64,000 nt of DNA from Geobacillus thermoleovorans. GTDB lineage: Bacteria; Bacillota; Bacilli; Bacillales; Anoxybacillaceae. The notes under the pieces are model-generated. The model worked only from the letters and a program-made list of their open reading frames with translations. It did not search any database and was not told where the DNA came from. The DNA lies in NCBI RefSeq assembly GCF_001610955.1, contig NZ_CP014335.1:909001-973000 (forward strand), in the 5' to 3' direction. Shown in pieces: positions 52,527 through 59,958 of the stretch (its first letter is position 1; every line of letters starts with the position of its first letter). Made by a program: the position numbers and the translations under genes.

Positions 52527-53111
52527 ATGAAGGAGAAAATTATGGCTGCCAGCATTGAGCTGTTTGAACAAAATGGGTTCAGCGAAACATCGATCCAAGA
52601 CATCGTTGACGCCCTCGGGGTGACAAAAGGGACGTTTTATTACTATTTTACAAGCAAAGAAGAACTGTTGATGGATATTCACCTTCGCTACATTGAAGGG
52701 CTGCTTGACGAAGAGGAGCGCATTATAAGCGATAAACGGCGCCCGTTGCGGGAGAAGCTGTATGACATTATCTTCATGCTCATTCATAATGTCGAGCGGC
52801 AAGGAAGGGAAGCTCGCATTTTTTTTCGTGAAATGAAGCATTTGAGTGAGGAGCATTTACAAAAAGTAAAAGAAAAGCGCGATTTGTTCCGCTATCGGCT
52901 GCAGTCGTTGATTGAGGAAGGAATGAAAAGCGGTGAACTGCGCTGCGATTTGTCACCATCGATCGCCACGCTTACCGTTCTTGGGGCGGCCAATTGGAGC
53001 TACCAGTGGTTTCGCCCGGACGGAGAGCTGACCGATGCCGAGGTGGCGAAGCAGATGGTGGAGATTCTGCTTAATGGCATGAGCGCGCCGTCTGTCTCGA
53101 AAGCCGAGTGA
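52527..53111 (+). CDS. TetR/AcrR family regulator of the acyl-CoA operon
   Basis: 194 aa. Helix-turn-helix at residues ~8-55 ('SETSIQDIVDALGVTKGTFY'), followed by a helical effector domain with 'AANWSYQWFRPDGELTDAEV', a pattern shared with FadR/KstR2-type regulators that respond to acyl-CoA thioesters. Encoded within the catabolic cluster it likely controls; the AACCGGTT palindrome at 48745 is the proposed site. Start supported by aagaggtg. Confidence 0.9.
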   Translation: MKEKIMAASIELFEQNGFSETSIQDIVDALGVTKGTFYYYFTSKEELLMDIHLRYIEGLLDEEERIISDKRRPLREKLYDIIFMLIHNVERQGREARIFFREMKHLSEEHLQKVKEKRDLFRYRLQSLIEEGMKSGELRCDLSPSIATLTVLGAANWSYQWFRPDGELTDAEVAKQMVEILLNGMSAPSVSKAE

Positions 53112-53209
53112 AAAGAGAGACAAACAAGTCTGAGCCGATGTGTGTCGATGGATGCTGCCCGTGCGGCGGCATGGCGCGCTTGAATTGTTGACCAAGGGGG
53201 GAAAGGGAG

Positions 53210-54268
53210 ATGACAGCGATTATTCCAGTGCGCAAGGGGGAAGAACTGCCGGCAGGGAAGCTGGCCAAGTTTTTGCGCACGGTGCTGCCGGACATGCCGG
53301 ATGGGGAGCTCGAGATCCAGCAATTTTCCGCCGGCCGGTCGAATTTGACGTATTTGCTCCGCTGTGGGGAGTGGGAGGCGGTGCTGCGCCGGCCGCCGTT
53401 TGGCCCGGTGCCGCCGAAAGCGCACGATATGAAGCGGGAGAGCACGTGGCTTTCTGAAATCCATCCGCTGTTCCCGCTCGCCCCGAAACCATTCTATTTT
53501 TGTGAAGACGAATCGGTGATCGGCAGTCCGTTTTTCGTCATGGAGCGGCGGCATGGCGTCGTGATTGACAGTGATTTTCCCGATGGCATCACTCCGACGG
53601 AGGAGGTTTGCCGTGGCATTTCCGAGACGATGGTCGAGACGCTTGTCCGTATCCATCAAATTGATTATACGAACACACGCCTCGTTCAGATGGTAAAGCC
53701 GGATGGGTTTATGGAACGGCAAGTGCACGGATGGATCCAGCGCTATGAGCGGGCCAAGACGGATGATATTCCGGAAGCCGAGGCGCTGATGAAGTGGCTC
53801 GCTTCTCATATTCCACCGCAGCGCGAAGCAACCGTAATCCATTACGATTTTAAGCTGAATAACGCTTTGTTTGCCAAAGACGACATCACCAAAATGGTTG
53901 GGCTGTTTGATTGGGAGATGTCGACGGTCGGGGATCCGCTTGCCGATTTGGCGGTGGCCATGAGTTATTGGATTGAGGAAGACGATCCTCCACTCATTAA
54001 AAGTGGGTTTGGCCGCGCGCCGGTCACCGTCCGTCCCGGTTTTTATACGCGCGAACAGTTTATTGAGGCATATGCCAAAAAAAGCGGCCGTGATGTGTCC
54101 GATATACACGTTTATTTAACGTTTGCCTACTTTAAATTAGCGGTCATTTGCCAGCAAATTTATTACCGCTACCGCCGCGGACAGACGAACGATGAGCGGT
54201 TTCGCCATTTTGGCCAGTTTGTCGAAGCGCTCATTGAGCATGCATGGCAGCTGGCGACAGGACGGTGA
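53210..54268 (+). CDS. APH-family phosphotransferase, ACAD10/11- and LvaA-like
   Basis: 352 aa kinase-fold protein. The Brenner motif is 'HYDFKLNNALF' (catalytic Asp; HxDxxxxN) and the metal motif 'FDWEMSTVGDPLADLA' (DFG-like D). An N-terminal lobe with 'FSAGRSNLTYLLRCG' gives the nucleotide loop. In eukaryotic ACAD10/11 this domain is fused to an ACAD and in the lva pathway it is LvaA; both phosphorylate a 4-hydroxyacyl-CoA. It lies in the same cluster as an ACAD11-like enzyme, so that reaction is the leading hypothesis; aminoglycoside resistance is unlikely. ATG 53210 follows aaaggg. Confidence 0.88.
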   Translation: MTAIIPVRKGEELPAGKLAKFLRTVLPDMPDGELEIQQFSAGRSNLTYLLRCGEWEAVLRRPPFGPVPPKAHDMKRESTWLSEIHPLFPLAPKPFYFCEDESVIGSPFFVMERRHGVVIDSDFPDGITPTEEVCRGISETMVETLVRIHQIDYTNTRLVQMVKPDGFMERQVHGWIQRYERAKTDDIPEAEALMKWLASHIPPQREATVIHYDFKLNNALFAKDDITKMVGLFDWEMSTVGDPLADLAVAMSYWIEEDDPPLIKSGFGRAPVTVRPGFYTREQFIEAYAKKSGRDVSDIHVYLTFAYFKLAVICQQIYYRYRRGQTNDERFRHFGQFVEALIEHAWQLATGR

Positions 54269-54277
54269 GGCGGCGTG

Positions 54278-55060
54278 ATGACAAAAGTGCATGTCGTGCT
54301 GCGCAAAGAAGACATTGATGAGATGGCGCTTGCTGATCGAAAGGTGGCTGTCGTGTTCGATGTTTTGCTTGCCACCTCGTCGATTACAGCAGTTCTCTCT
54401 GCCGGCGCTCGTTCGGTGATCCCGGTGCGCGATGCCGAGGAGGCCAAGGAGATCGCGCTTCGCTTGCCAGAGGGCAGCTATGAGCTCGTCGGCGAATACG
54501 AAGGGCGGACGATCGCCGGTTTTCATCCGCCGGCGCCGCTGTTTTTGCAAACGGTTTGTCCAGGGAAAACAGTCGTGCTATCGACGACCAATGGCACGGT
54601 GGCGATTCGCAGAGCTCAGCCAGCCCGTGCGGTGTACGCGGCGAGCTTGCTGAACAGCCCGGCGGTCAGCGAGCATATTTGCCGTTTACATCAGGAAGAG
54701 ACGATCATTGTGATTTGTTCCGGCTCGTCGGGCCGTTTTTGCCTAGAAGACTTTTATGGCGCCGGCTACTTTGTGCACTGCTTGATCGAGCAAGGGATCA
54801 ACGCGGCGGAGCTGTCCGACAGCGCGACGGCCGCATGGTTCTTTTACCGGCAATATTCAGATGAAGGAAAGGCGAAAGAAGTGTTGTCTGCCTCGCGCGT
54901 CGGCCGTTGGATGACGGCGTACGGCTTGGAAAAAGAAATCGACTACATCAACCGGCACGGGTCGCTTTCTGCCGTTCCAAAACTTGAGCTGGGGCCGTTC
55001 GGCCTGGAACTGCGCAATATGGCGTCGACAAAAGTAACGAAAGAGGGGATATCGCCATGA
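54278..55060 (+). CDS. comB: 2-phosphosulfolactate phosphatase family protein (ComB)
   Basis: 260 aa. ComB-fold motifs are 'AVVFDVLLATSSITAVLSAG' (phosphatase Asp/Ser loop), 'STTNGTVAIRRA' and 'ICSGSSGRFCLEDFYGAG'. Characterised members dephosphorylate (R)-2-phospho-3-sulfolactate, in coenzyme M or spore sulfolactate synthesis. No ComA (phosphosulfolactate synthase) is present here. It starts 9 nt after the APH kinase and overlaps the next gene by 4 nt, so it belongs to this operon. A role on another phosphorylated acid is possible. GTG 54275 is an alternative start. Confidence 0.88.
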   Translation: MTKVHVVLRKEDIDEMALADRKVAVVFDVLLATSSITAVLSAGARSVIPVRDAEEAKEIALRLPEGSYELVGEYEGRTIAGFHPPAPLFLQTVCPGKTVVLSTTNGTVAIRRAQPARAVYAASLLNSPAVSEHICRLHQEETIIVICSGSSGRFCLEDFYGAGYFVHCLIEQGINAAELSDSATAAWFFYRQYSDEGKAKEVLSASRVGRWMTAYGLEKEIDYINRHGSLSAVPKLELGPFGLELRNMASTKVTKEGISP

Positions 55061-56031
55061 AATTTGTCCAATTCGTTGAATACGGTGGACCGGATGTCTT
55101 GCGTGTTTGCGAAGGCGAACGTCCGAAACCCACGGGGCGGCAAGTCGTGATTGAAGCTGAAGCGATCGGCGTCAACTATGCGGATACAGCCCGACGGGAA
55201 GGCCGCTATGTTGTGCCGACGCCGCTTCCGTTCATCCCTGGGACGGAAGTGGCCGGCGTTGTCCGTGAAGTTGGTCCGGAGGTGCAAACGGTCCTCCCGG
55301 GGCAACGCGTCGTCGCGTTGATCGAATCCGGCGGCTACGCTGAGTTTGTCGCCGTCGATGAACGGGCGGTCGTGCCGCTTCCGGATGGAATGGATGCCCG
55401 GCAGGCGGCGGCCTTGCCGGTGCAAGGGCTAAGCGCCTACCATATTCTCAAAACGATGGGCCGCTTGGAAGAAGGGGAGACGGTGCTCGTTCATGCCGCA
55501 GCCGGCGGCGTTGGGACGATTGCCGTCCAATTGGCGAAACGGTTCGGCGCCAAAATGGTCATCGCCACGGCAAGCACGGAGGAAAAACGAGCGCTCGCCA
55601 AACAGCTTGGCGCTGATGTCACCATTGATTATACAAAAGACAGCTGGGCTGCGGACGTGATGGAGGCGACCGGTGGGCGCGGCGTCGATGTCGCTTTGGA
55701 AATGGCGGGCGGCGATGTCTTTCATCAGACGCTCGATTGCCTTGCTCCGTTCGGCCGCCTGGTCGTATATGGGGCGGCGAGCGGGGAAATGACGCGTCTC
55801 AATCCAGTCCGGCTGATGGCGAAAAACTGGTCAGTGATCGGCTTTTTCTTGCCGCAAATCATGAAAAAGCGGGCGTTGTACGAACAAAGTTTGCGGGAAT
55901 TGCTCGCGTGGGTGCAGGAAGGAAGCCTGAAGCTGATGATCGGCGGCGTCTACCCGCTTGAGCAGGCTTCTGAAGTGCATCGGCTGCTGCAGGGGCGGAA
56001 AACGCATGGCAAGCTATTGCTTGTGCCATAA
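55057..56031 (+). CDS. Zinc-independent quinone oxidoreductase (MDR family)
   Basis: 324 aa. GroES-like domain ('GGPDVLRVCEGERPKPTGRQ', 'GVNYADTARREG') and Rossmann domain with 'HAAAGGVGTIAVQLAKRFGA', the NADPH motif of quinone or enoyl reductases. There are no zinc-ligand cysteines. It may reduce quinones or alpha,beta-unsaturated carbonyls made by the cluster. The start overlaps the comB stop (ATGA). Confidence 0.93.
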   Translation: MKFVQFVEYGGPDVLRVCEGERPKPTGRQVVIEAEAIGVNYADTARREGRYVVPTPLPFIPGTEVAGVVREVGPEVQTVLPGQRVVALIESGGYAEFVAVDERAVVPLPDGMDARQAAALPVQGLSAYHILKTMGRLEEGETVLVHAAAGGVGTIAVQLAKRFGAKMVIATASTEEKRALAKQLGADVTIDYTKDSWAADVMEATGGRGVDVALEMAGGDVFHQTLDCLAPFGRLVVYGAASGEMTRLNPVRLMAKNWSVIGFFLPQIMKKRALYEQSLRELLAWVQEGSLKLMIGGVYPLEQASEVHRLLQGRKTHGKLLLVP

Positions 56032-56074
56032 GTAAAGAAGAGGGGGCTGACCCAAAAGGCTGTCTGCCTTCAGG

Positions 56075-56168
56075 GTAGACACAAAATATAGTGCGGAAGA
56101 ATCGATTGCGGAAATGAGAGTGAAAACAAGGAAAATTCGTAGACACAAAATATAGTGCGGAAGAATCG
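56075..56168 (+). repeat. Two 30-bp direct repeats
   Basis: The same 30-mer, starting GTAGACACAAAATATAG and ending GGAAGAATCG, occurs at 56075-56104 and 56139-56168, a 64-bp period. It lies in non-coding DNA between the quinone reductase and patA. Just upstream, at 56040, is GAGGGGGCTGACCCAAAAGG, which resembles a decayed transposon end. Confidence 0.85.
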
Positions 56169-56195
56169 GTCAGTGCGTATATATAGAGACGAAAG

Positions 56196-56229
56196 AGGGT
56201 GTCCCGATCCTTTTGGGACACCCTTTTCT
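56196..56229. terminator. Bidirectional terminator between quinone reductase and patA
   Basis: 10-bp perfect stem agggtgtccc/gggacaccct (56196-56205 with 56215-56224) followed by tttctt. The remaining DNA to 56331 shows no further signal. Confidence 0.82.
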
Positions 56230-56331
56230 TGTATATTCCCCTAAAGCCAATGGTGAACAAAAGTCGAAAGAAAAGCAGCCTTTTTCTTATGGGGGCATGG
56301 CGGCCTAAACCGATACGATTTTTGAAAACCG

Positions 56332-57489
56332 TTACGGTCTGCGGCGCTTCGTTTGGATATACCGCTCGAGCCGGTCGAGCCCTTCTTTGAGCACATCGAG
56401 CGAATAAGCGTACGACAGGCGGACATGGCCTTCACCGTATTCGGAAAAGGCGCTGCCGGGAACGAGGGCGACCCCGGCGTTTTCGACGACATCGAGGGCA
56501 AAATCAAACGAAGACATGCCAAAGGCGGCGATTGACGGAAACAAGTAAAAGGCTCCATCCGGCTTCTCAACCGGCAGCCCCATGGCGGTGAGACGATGAT
56601 AGGCATACTCAAGCCGTTCGGCGTAAGCGGCGCGCATCGCCTCGGCGTCGTGTTTGCCGGCGGTCAGCGCCTCCACCGCCGCTTTTTGGCTGATCGATGA
56701 CGTGCACGAGACGCTGTATTGGTGCACTTTCACCATTTGTTCAACGGCGAACGCTGGAGCGAAGACAAACCCGATGCGCCAACCGGTCATGGAGTGCGAT
56801 TTGCTTAAACCGTTGATGACGATCGTCTGCTCCGGCAGCCACTCGGCGATCGAGTGATGGCGTCCGTGGTAAACGAGCTCGCTGTAAATTTCATCGGAAA
56901 CGATCCAAATCGGCCGTCCTTTCAAAAGGGAAGCGATGTTCTCAAGCTCTTCGGCTGACAGCGCCGTCCCGGTTGGATTTGATGGGTATGGAAGAACGAG
57001 GCAGCGCGTCTTTTCCGTCAAATAAGGCGCAATGAGCTCAGCCGACAGACGGAAACCGTTTGGCCTTGTGTCGATGTACACCGGTTTCGCCCCGCACAGG
57101 CGAATGAGCGGTTCATAGCCGGGATAGACTGGTGCGGGAAGAAGCACTTCTGTCCCTTCTTCTAAAATGGTGCGAAACGTAATATCAAGCGCCTGGCTGG
57201 CGCCGACGGTGGCGATGACTTCATCCGGCGTGTAGCGAAGGCCGTACTTGTCAGCGACGAATTGGCAAGCCGCCTGGCGCAGTTCCAGCAGGCCGGCGTT
57301 CGCTGTATACGTCGTGAAATCGGCGGCGATCGCCTCCTGAGCGGCTGCTTTGACATGATCGGGCGTTGGGAAATCAGGCTGGCCGATCGTCAAGGAAACA
57401 AGTCCCGGCCGGTCGGCGACAAGGTTGAAAAATTGGCGGATGCCTGATAACTGAATGGCTTGAACACGTGGTTGAATGAGGTGTTTCAC
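56332..57489 (-). CDS. patA: PLP-dependent aminotransferase PatA
   Basis: 385 aa class I aminotransferase. The PLP lysine is in 'INGLSKSHSMTGWRIGF', with 'YPSNPTGTALS' and 'VSDEIYSELVYHG' as cofactor-binding stretches. PatA is the N-acetyl-LL-diaminopimelate (or related) aminotransferase of Bacillus, placed in the lysine and cell-wall diaminopimelate route by family. Start is GTG 57489 with aaaggtgg upstream; the frame to 57582 adds 31 unlikely residues. Confidence 0.9.
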   Translation of the reverse strand: MKHLIQPRVQAIQLSGIRQFFNLVADRPGLVSLTIGQPDFPTPDHVKAAAQEAIAADFTTYTANAGLLELRQAACQFVADKYGLRYTPDEVIATVGASQALDITFRTILEEGTEVLLPAPVYPGYEPLIRLCGAKPVYIDTRPNGFRLSAELIAPYLTEKTRCLVLPYPSNPTGTALSAEELENIASLLKGRPIWIVSDEIYSELVYHGRHHSIAEWLPEQTIVINGLSKSHSMTGWRIGFVFAPAFAVEQMVKVHQYSVSCTSSISQKAAVEALTAGKHDAEAMRAAYAERLEYAYHRLTAMGLPVEKPDGAFYLFPSIAAFGMSSFDFALDVVENAGVALVPGSAFSEYGEGHVRLSYAYSLDVLKEGLDRLERYIQTKRRRP

Positions 57490-57544
57490 GGTTGTCCACC
57501 TTTCTTTTTTGTTTCTATTGTACCATTGGCGAGGAAAACGAAAA

Positions 57545-57600
57545 AACAAAAATGAGCCCCTTTCCGTCCAGATTGTTCCCACAAACGGAAATGGGGCTCA
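57545..57600 (-). terminator. Terminator of the IDEAL-domain gene
   Basis: Long hairpin, tgagcccc...ggggctca (57553-57560 with 57593-57600) continued by cggaaa pairs, followed on the minus strand by TTTTTGTTTTTTCG. Confidence 0.88.
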
Positions 57601-57642
57601 CTTGGTCATCGACGATTCACTTTCCAACTTCGTTCGCTCCTT

Positions 57643-57870
57643 TTACGCGCCGTATTTTTTCAACAGGTCGTTATATTGGGCGGAAAGCTTGAAAAACAAC
57701 GGCTTGTTGCCGGCCGCGAGCGCTTCATCAATTTGTTCCATCAGTTTTTTTCTTTGAAACTGGAAGATCGCTTCTTTCAGCACTTGTTCGGCCATCGGCC
57801 CGTAGCTGCTTTTTTCTTCCGGCTGGTTGAACAAAACGGCGCCTTCATTCGGGTATTGTTTTTCGTACAT
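57643..57870 (-). CDS. IDEAL domain protein
   Basis: 75 aa. The C-terminal ~40 residues hold the domain with its namesake motif 'MEQIDEALAAGNKPLFFKLS', found alone or in YpiB-type proteins of Bacilli. Function not established. No membrane span. Start at ATG 57870 with gagggact upstream. Confidence 0.8.
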   Translation of the reverse strand: MYEKQYPNEGAVLFNQPEEKSSYGPMAEQVLKEAIFQFQRKKLMEQIDEALAAGNKPLFFKLSAQYNDLLKKYGA

Positions 57871-57916
57871 GATTCAGTCCCTCCCATATGGGAACGAAAC
57901 AGTTCCCTTTCTTATA

Positions 57917-57945
57917 TTATCGTCGTTTTTGATGCTAATGTAAAG
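57917..57945 (-). promoter_or_regulatory. Promoter of the IDEAL-domain gene
   Basis: Minus strand TTTACA (57945-57940), 17-nt spacer, GATAAT (57922-57917). Confidence 0.55.
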
Positions 57946-58007
57946 AAAATTTAGATAAATATTTTTTGTCAATTTTTTCTCTACATGATTTTTATACCCG
58001 TTTTTTG

Positions 58008-58036
58008 TTGGGACTTAACAGTTTTTCGGTTATGAT
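58008..58036 (+). promoter_or_regulatory. corA promoter
   Basis: TTGGGA (58008-58013), 17-nt spacer, TATGAT (58031-58036). Confidence 0.5.
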
Positions 58037-58065
58037 AAGAGGAGAACAAGGCAAAGGTGAGGGCG

Positions 58066-59058
58066 ATGATTCGCACGTGTGTCGTGACAAAAGAATTTGA
58101 GATTTTGTATGATGTTGACTTAACGCTTGTCAACAGCCCGGACGTCTCATGGTATTGGGTTGACTTTCATGAGCCGACGGATGAGGAATCGGCGCTGCTC
58201 GCCTCCTTTTTCCGTTTTCACCCACTGGCGATTGAAGACTGTCTCGAATATGTGCAGCGGCCGAAGCTCGATTTTTATGACCGCTACTTGTTTGTTGTGC
58301 TTCATGCCATTGCCGGAATGACGCTGGAGGCTGAGGAAGTCGATTTGTTTGTCGGGCAAAATTTCATCGTTTCGTTTCATAAGTCGGCCATTCACGCGGT
58401 CGATGAGGTGTGGGAGCGATTGAAGCATGAAGAAGATGTTCAGCAGGGGCCGTTTCACGTCATGTACCGGCTGATCGACAAGCTTGTGGATGATTATTTT
58501 CCACCGCTTTACCATATTGAAGACGTGCTGAACGATTTAGAGGAGAATACGAACAATGAACCGATTCACGACATTATTGAAAAAGTGTTTGACATCCGCG
58601 GCGATTTATCGAAGCTGCGCCGAACGATCGTGCCGATGCGCGACTTGTTGTACCGCATCATCCATTCCGACCGGCTGCAGCGCATGAAAGAACGGCAGCT
58701 GTACTTTCATGACATTTATGATCATTTGCTGAAGCTGTCGGAAATGATTGAGACAAACCGAGAAATTACCGCGGATATCCGCGACAGCTATTTATCGCTC
58801 AACTCGAATCGAATGAACAATATTATGATGACATTTACAGCCATTACGACCATTTTCATGCCGCTCTCCTTTATTGCCGGCATTTATGGGATGAACTTTG
58901 ATTATATGCCTGAATTGCACTGGAAGTACGGATACTTTGTTGTATTGGCTGCCATGGCGGTGATCGGCATGACGATGTTCGTCTGGTTTAAGCGCAACGG
59001 CTGGTTTCAGTTGTTGAAAGGCGACTGGGCGAAGGAGGAGCGGGAGCGCCGCCAGTAG
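58066..59058 (+). CDS. corA: CorA family divalent cation transporter
   Basis: 330 aa. A large cytosolic N-terminal domain is followed by two C-terminal membrane spans, with the selectivity motif GMN in 'AGIYGMNFDYMPE' between them. A basic tail follows ('KRNGWFQLLKGDW'). It mediates Mg2+ (or Co2+) uptake as a pentamer. ATG 58066 follows aaggtg; GTG 58057 is a longer alternative. Confidence 0.94.
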   Translation: MIRTCVVTKEFEILYDVDLTLVNSPDVSWYWVDFHEPTDEESALLASFFRFHPLAIEDCLEYVQRPKLDFYDRYLFVVLHAIAGMTLEAEEVDLFVGQNFIVSFHKSAIHAVDEVWERLKHEEDVQQGPFHVMYRLIDKLVDDYFPPLYHIEDVLNDLEENTNNEPIHDIIEKVFDIRGDLSKLRRTIVPMRDLLYRIIHSDRLQRMKERQLYFHDIYDHLLKLSEMIETNREITADIRDSYLSLNSNRMNNIMMTFTAITTIFMPLSFIAGIYGMNFDYMPELHWKYGYFVVLAAMAVIGMTMFVWFKRNGWFQLLKGDWAKEERERRQ

Positions 59059-59134
59059 CCGTATAAAACGGGCTGTTCCCCTCATATATATAATTACATA
59101 ATGACGGCAGCGTAAGCGCGAAGGAGGGGAACCG

Positions 59135-59785
59135 ATGGCAAGAGGAATTTGGGGAGTCGACTCGGCGCAAGCCGTAACGGATCAGCTGTTTCAATGCGTG
59201 CGGACGGAGCTTGGCTATCCGAAATTTTGGGGCCGTTATTTGTCGGAAGTGCCGAACGTGTCCGAAGGGTTGACACGCGACGAGATCGCCCGCATCCGCA
59301 GCTATGGCGTGAAGGTGCTGCCGATTTATAACGCCTTCCGCGAAGCGGTCGGCTATGCGAACGGTCAGGTGGCGGCGCGCAACGCGGTGTTCCATGCGCG
59401 GCGGCTCGGCATTCCGAAAAATAAACTGCTGTTTGCCAACATCGAAGACTTTTTCGCTGTGGATGCCGCTTGGATCGCTGCTTGGGTGGAAACGCTCTAT
59501 CCGACCGGATACCGGCCGGGGCTGTACGCGGACCCGACGAAAGGGGATTTCGCCGCTGCCTATTGCGAGGCGGTCAGCCGGAACAACCAAGTGGCGGTGC
59601 AGGCGGTCATTTGGAGCGCCGCACCAAGGCCGGGAACGACGAAAGAGCAGAAAGCGCCGCGCTATCAGCCGGCTGCCCCGCCTTGCAGCGCGAATGTCTG
59701 GGTGTGGCAGTACGGGCGTGATGCAGAAGTCTGCCCGGTTGACACGAATTTAGCTGACCGACGCCTATTGGACTTTTTGTATTGA
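59135..59785 (+). CDS. DUF1906 glycoside-hydrolase-like protein
   Basis: 216 aa TIM-barrel-like domain ('GIWGVDSAQAVTDQLFQCV', 'FWGRYLSEVPN', 'LFANIEDFF', 'YRPGLYADP'), the family of Rv2525c-type proteins, often linked to the cell wall. No signal peptide is visible although many relatives are exported, so its location is unclear. Strong aaggagggg site. A terminator follows. Confidence 0.85.
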   Translation: MARGIWGVDSAQAVTDQLFQCVRTELGYPKFWGRYLSEVPNVSEGLTRDEIARIRSYGVKVLPIYNAFREAVGYANGQVAARNAVFHARRLGIPKNKLLFANIEDFFAVDAAWIAAWVETLYPTGYRPGLYADPTKGDFAAAYCEAVSRNNQVAVQAVIWSAAPRPGTTKEQKAPRYQPAAPPCSANVWVWQYGRDAEVCPVDTNLADRRLLDFLY

Positions 59786-59789
59786 ACAA

Positions 59790-59820
59790 AGCCGTTGCAA
59801 AAAAAGGCAGCGGCTTTTTT
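59790..59820 (+). terminator. Terminator of the DUF1906 gene
   Basis: aagccgttgc with gcagcggctt (one G-U pair) around an A7 loop, then ttttttatg. Confidence 0.85.
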
Positions 59821-59958
59821 ATGCGGCTGGGAAATTGTTGGCTGTTGCGCGTCTTTTCTTTTAATTTTTTTGCTTGGATCGATTATATTAGTAATAGGAA
59901 AAAAGGAGGATGTCAGTCGGTTGGGGAAAACGGAACGATGATCGAAAGGAGAGGGAAT

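Noticed and set aside
53210..54268. Aminoglycoside phosphotransferase (resistance gene)
   Set aside because: The fold is APH, but the sequence patterns and operon fit the ACAD10/11- and LvaA-type kinases, not resistance enzymes.
56075..56168. Two direct repeats as a CRISPR array
   Set aside because: Only two copies, no further spacer-repeat units and no cas genes.
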